Positions 61,700 through 64,000 of a stretch of 64,000 nucleotides of DNA are shown here, in pieces (within the stretch, counting starts at the first letter, position 1; every line of letters starts with the position of its first letter). Where the stretch lies: contig NC_092235.1 in the NCBI RefSeq assembly GCF_036320965.1, forward strand, positions 8,554,189 to 8,618,188, in the 5' to 3' direction. Source of the DNA: Panulirus ornatus (lineage: Eukaryota; Arthropoda; Malacostraca; Decapoda; Palinuridae). A model generated the notes under the pieces. That model was not told the origin of the DNA. It did not search any database and saw only the letters and a list, made by a program, of their open reading frames with translations. The translations under genes and the position numbers were made by a program.

Positions 61700-62988
61700 A
61701 TGATAGGCATATGATAGAGTTGATAGAGATGCTCTGTAGAAGGTATTAAGAATATATGGTGTGGGAGGCAAGTTGTTAGAAGCAGTGAAAAGTTTTTATC
61801 GAGGATGTAAGGCATGTGTACGTGTAGGAAGAGAGGAAAGTGATTGGTTCTCAGTGAATGAACGTTTGCGGCAGGGGTGTGTGATGTCTCCATGGTTGTT
61901 TAATTTGTTTATGAATGGGGTTGTTAGGGAGGTGAATGCAAGAGTTTTGGAAAGAGGGGCAAGTATGAAGTCTGTTGGGGATGAGAGAGCTTGGGAAGTG
62001 AGTCAGTTGTTCTTCGCTGATGATACAGCGCTAGTGGCTGATTCATGTGAGAAACTGCAGAAACTGGTGACTGAGTTTGGTAAAGTGTGTGAAAGAAGAA
62101 AGTTAAGAGTAAATGTAAATAAGAGCAAGGTTATTAGGTACAGTAGGGTTGAGGGTCAAGTCAATTGGGAGGTAAGGTTGAATGGAGAAAAACTGGAGGA
62201 AGTAAAGTGTTTTAGATATCTGGGAGTGGATCTGGCAGCGGATGGAACCATGGAAGCGGAAGTGGATCATAGGGTGGGGGAGGGGGCGAAAATTCTGGGA
62301 GCCTTGAAGAATGTGTGGAAGTCGAGAACATTATCTCGGAAAGCAAAAATGGGTATGTTTGAAGGAATAGTGGTTCCAACAATGTTTTATGGTTGCGAGG
62401 CGTGGGCTATGGATAGAGTTGTGCGCAGGAGGATGGATGTGCTGGAAATGAGATGTTTGAGGACAATGTGTGGTGTGAGGTGGTTTGATCGAGTAAGTAA
62501 CGTAAGGGTAAGAGAGATGTGTGGAAATAAAAAGAGCGTGGTTGAGAGAGCAGAAGAGGGGGTTAAGAGGGTGTTTTGAAATGGTTTGTTCACATGGAGA
62601 GAATGAGTGAGGAAAGATTGACCAAGAGGATATATGTGTCGGAGGTGGAGGGAACGACGAGAAGTGGGAGACCAAATTGGAGGTGGAAAGATGGAGTGAA
62701 AAAGATTTTGTGTGATCGGGGCCTGAACATGCAGGAGGGTGAAAGGAGGGCAAGGAATAGTGAATTGGATCGATGTGGTATACCGGGGTTGACGTGCTGT
62801 CAATGGATTGAATCAGGGCATGTGAAGCGTCTGGGGTAAACCATGGAAAGCTGTTTAGGTATGTATATTTGCGTGTGTGGACGTATGTATATACATGTGT
62901 ATGGGGGTGGGTTGGGCCATTTCTTTCGTCTGTTTCCTTGCGCTACCTCGCAAACGCGGGAGACAGCGACAAAGCAAAAAAAAAAAGA
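61700..62988 (+). mobile_element. RTE copy 6: 3' segment of the same insertion
   Basis: Plus strand, from GCATATGATAGAGTTGATAG (AYDRVD) to the 3' tail CGCTACCTCGCAAACGCGGG, A-rich run and (TA)n. The ORF (61761-62579 then 62576-62839) has an early stop (CTC TGT AGA shift near 61735) and a frameshift near 62575, close to GVLKWFGHMERM. The RT active site reads LFFADDTALVAD. Confidence 0.88.
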
Positions 62989-63630
<642 letters not shown>

Positions 63631-64000
63631 ATCACCACAACCACCAACAGCACCACCATCACCAACACCACCACCATCACCACCACCACCACCACCACCA
63701 TCACCTACACCCCCAACCACCACCACCACCACCACCACCACCACCACCACCACCACCATCACCACCATCACCACCACCACCACCATCACCACCACCACCA
63801 CCACCACCACCACCACCATCACCACCATCACCACCACCACCACCACCACCATCACCACCACCACCACCACCACCACCACCACCACCACCACCACCACCAC
63901 CACCACCATCACCACCATCACCACCACCACCACCATCACCACCATCACCACCACCACCATCACCACCACCACCACCATCACCACCATCACCTACACCCCC
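63631..64000. repeat. (CAC)n/(CAT)n trinucleotide repeat
   Basis: About 370 bp of ACC/ATC triplets running off the window. It interrupts the RTE endonuclease ORF after AYAPG. The long poly-Val minus frame is repeat-driven. Confidence 0.95.

Overview
This window looks like nuclear DNA of an arthropod, most probably a decapod crustacean. The grounds are very long (TA)n tracts (about 20, several over 100 bp), dense minisatellites, eukaryotic tRNA genes, intron-poor small genes, and a mix of RTE-type LINEs, Penelope-like elements with GIY-YIG endonucleases, an errantivirus-like Gypsy element with an env gene, and R2-like and Rex1-like LINE remnants. The species cannot be told from sequence alone. 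A 100-N run at 58602-58701 is an assembly gap.

Host-like or single-copy genes are few and intronless as far as can be seen: a protein kinase (673-1446, minus), an RRM-like protein (19373-20224, plus), an RFX-like winged-helix protein (40579-41334, minus), a second partial member of that winged-helix family directly after the gap (58702-59406, plus), a decayed basic-protein gene (about 41877-42340, minus), and one weak hypothetical ORF (11870-12241, minus). tRNA-Gln(CTG) is at 43248-43318; two further tRNA-shaped genes are at 6543-6613 and 7160-7230. The RRM gene and the first winged-helix gene share a promoter block (TATA-like ACTATATTTG, then ACAAGG, then the palindrome TAACCGAGGTTA), which suggests a co-regulated set of probable nuclear proteins. 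This is the best candidate here for something not yet described.

Mobile DNA, left to right: RTE copy 1 (2579-4968); a short RTE derivative fused to 5S rRNA (6195-6406); a Penelope fragment folded into a palindrome (7382-7735); RTE copy 2 (12880-14175); a Penelope pair arranged head-to-head (14947-17942); short RTE derivatives (18253-18492 and others); RTE copy 3 (22116-22764); Penelope fragments (22904-23556) that truncate an errantivirus-like element (23557-29362); a second, rearranged copy of that element with its 5' LTR (30363-35763), in which three minisatellites have grown; a degenerate satellite (35764-38570); an inverted 1.05-kb duplicate (20690-21735 and 39347-40388) carrying a perfect-length hairpin; two inverted-repeat MITE-like elements (42370-43979); a Rex1-like RT remnant (45020-45822); a cluster of RTE and Penelope pieces separated by (TA)n (45823-48120); an R2-like LINE remnant (50090-51815); minisatellites (52417-55655); and RTE copies on both sides of the gap, one with a textbook 5' inversion (60844-62988).

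Two architectural themes stand out. First, RTE, short RTE-derived and Penelope copies are bounded by (TA)n, often on both sides and whatever the point of 5' truncation, as if (TA)n were the insertion target as well as the tail. Second, Penelope 3' ends carry a recurrent hammerhead-ribozyme-like core (CTGATGA ... GAAA) on the sense strand.
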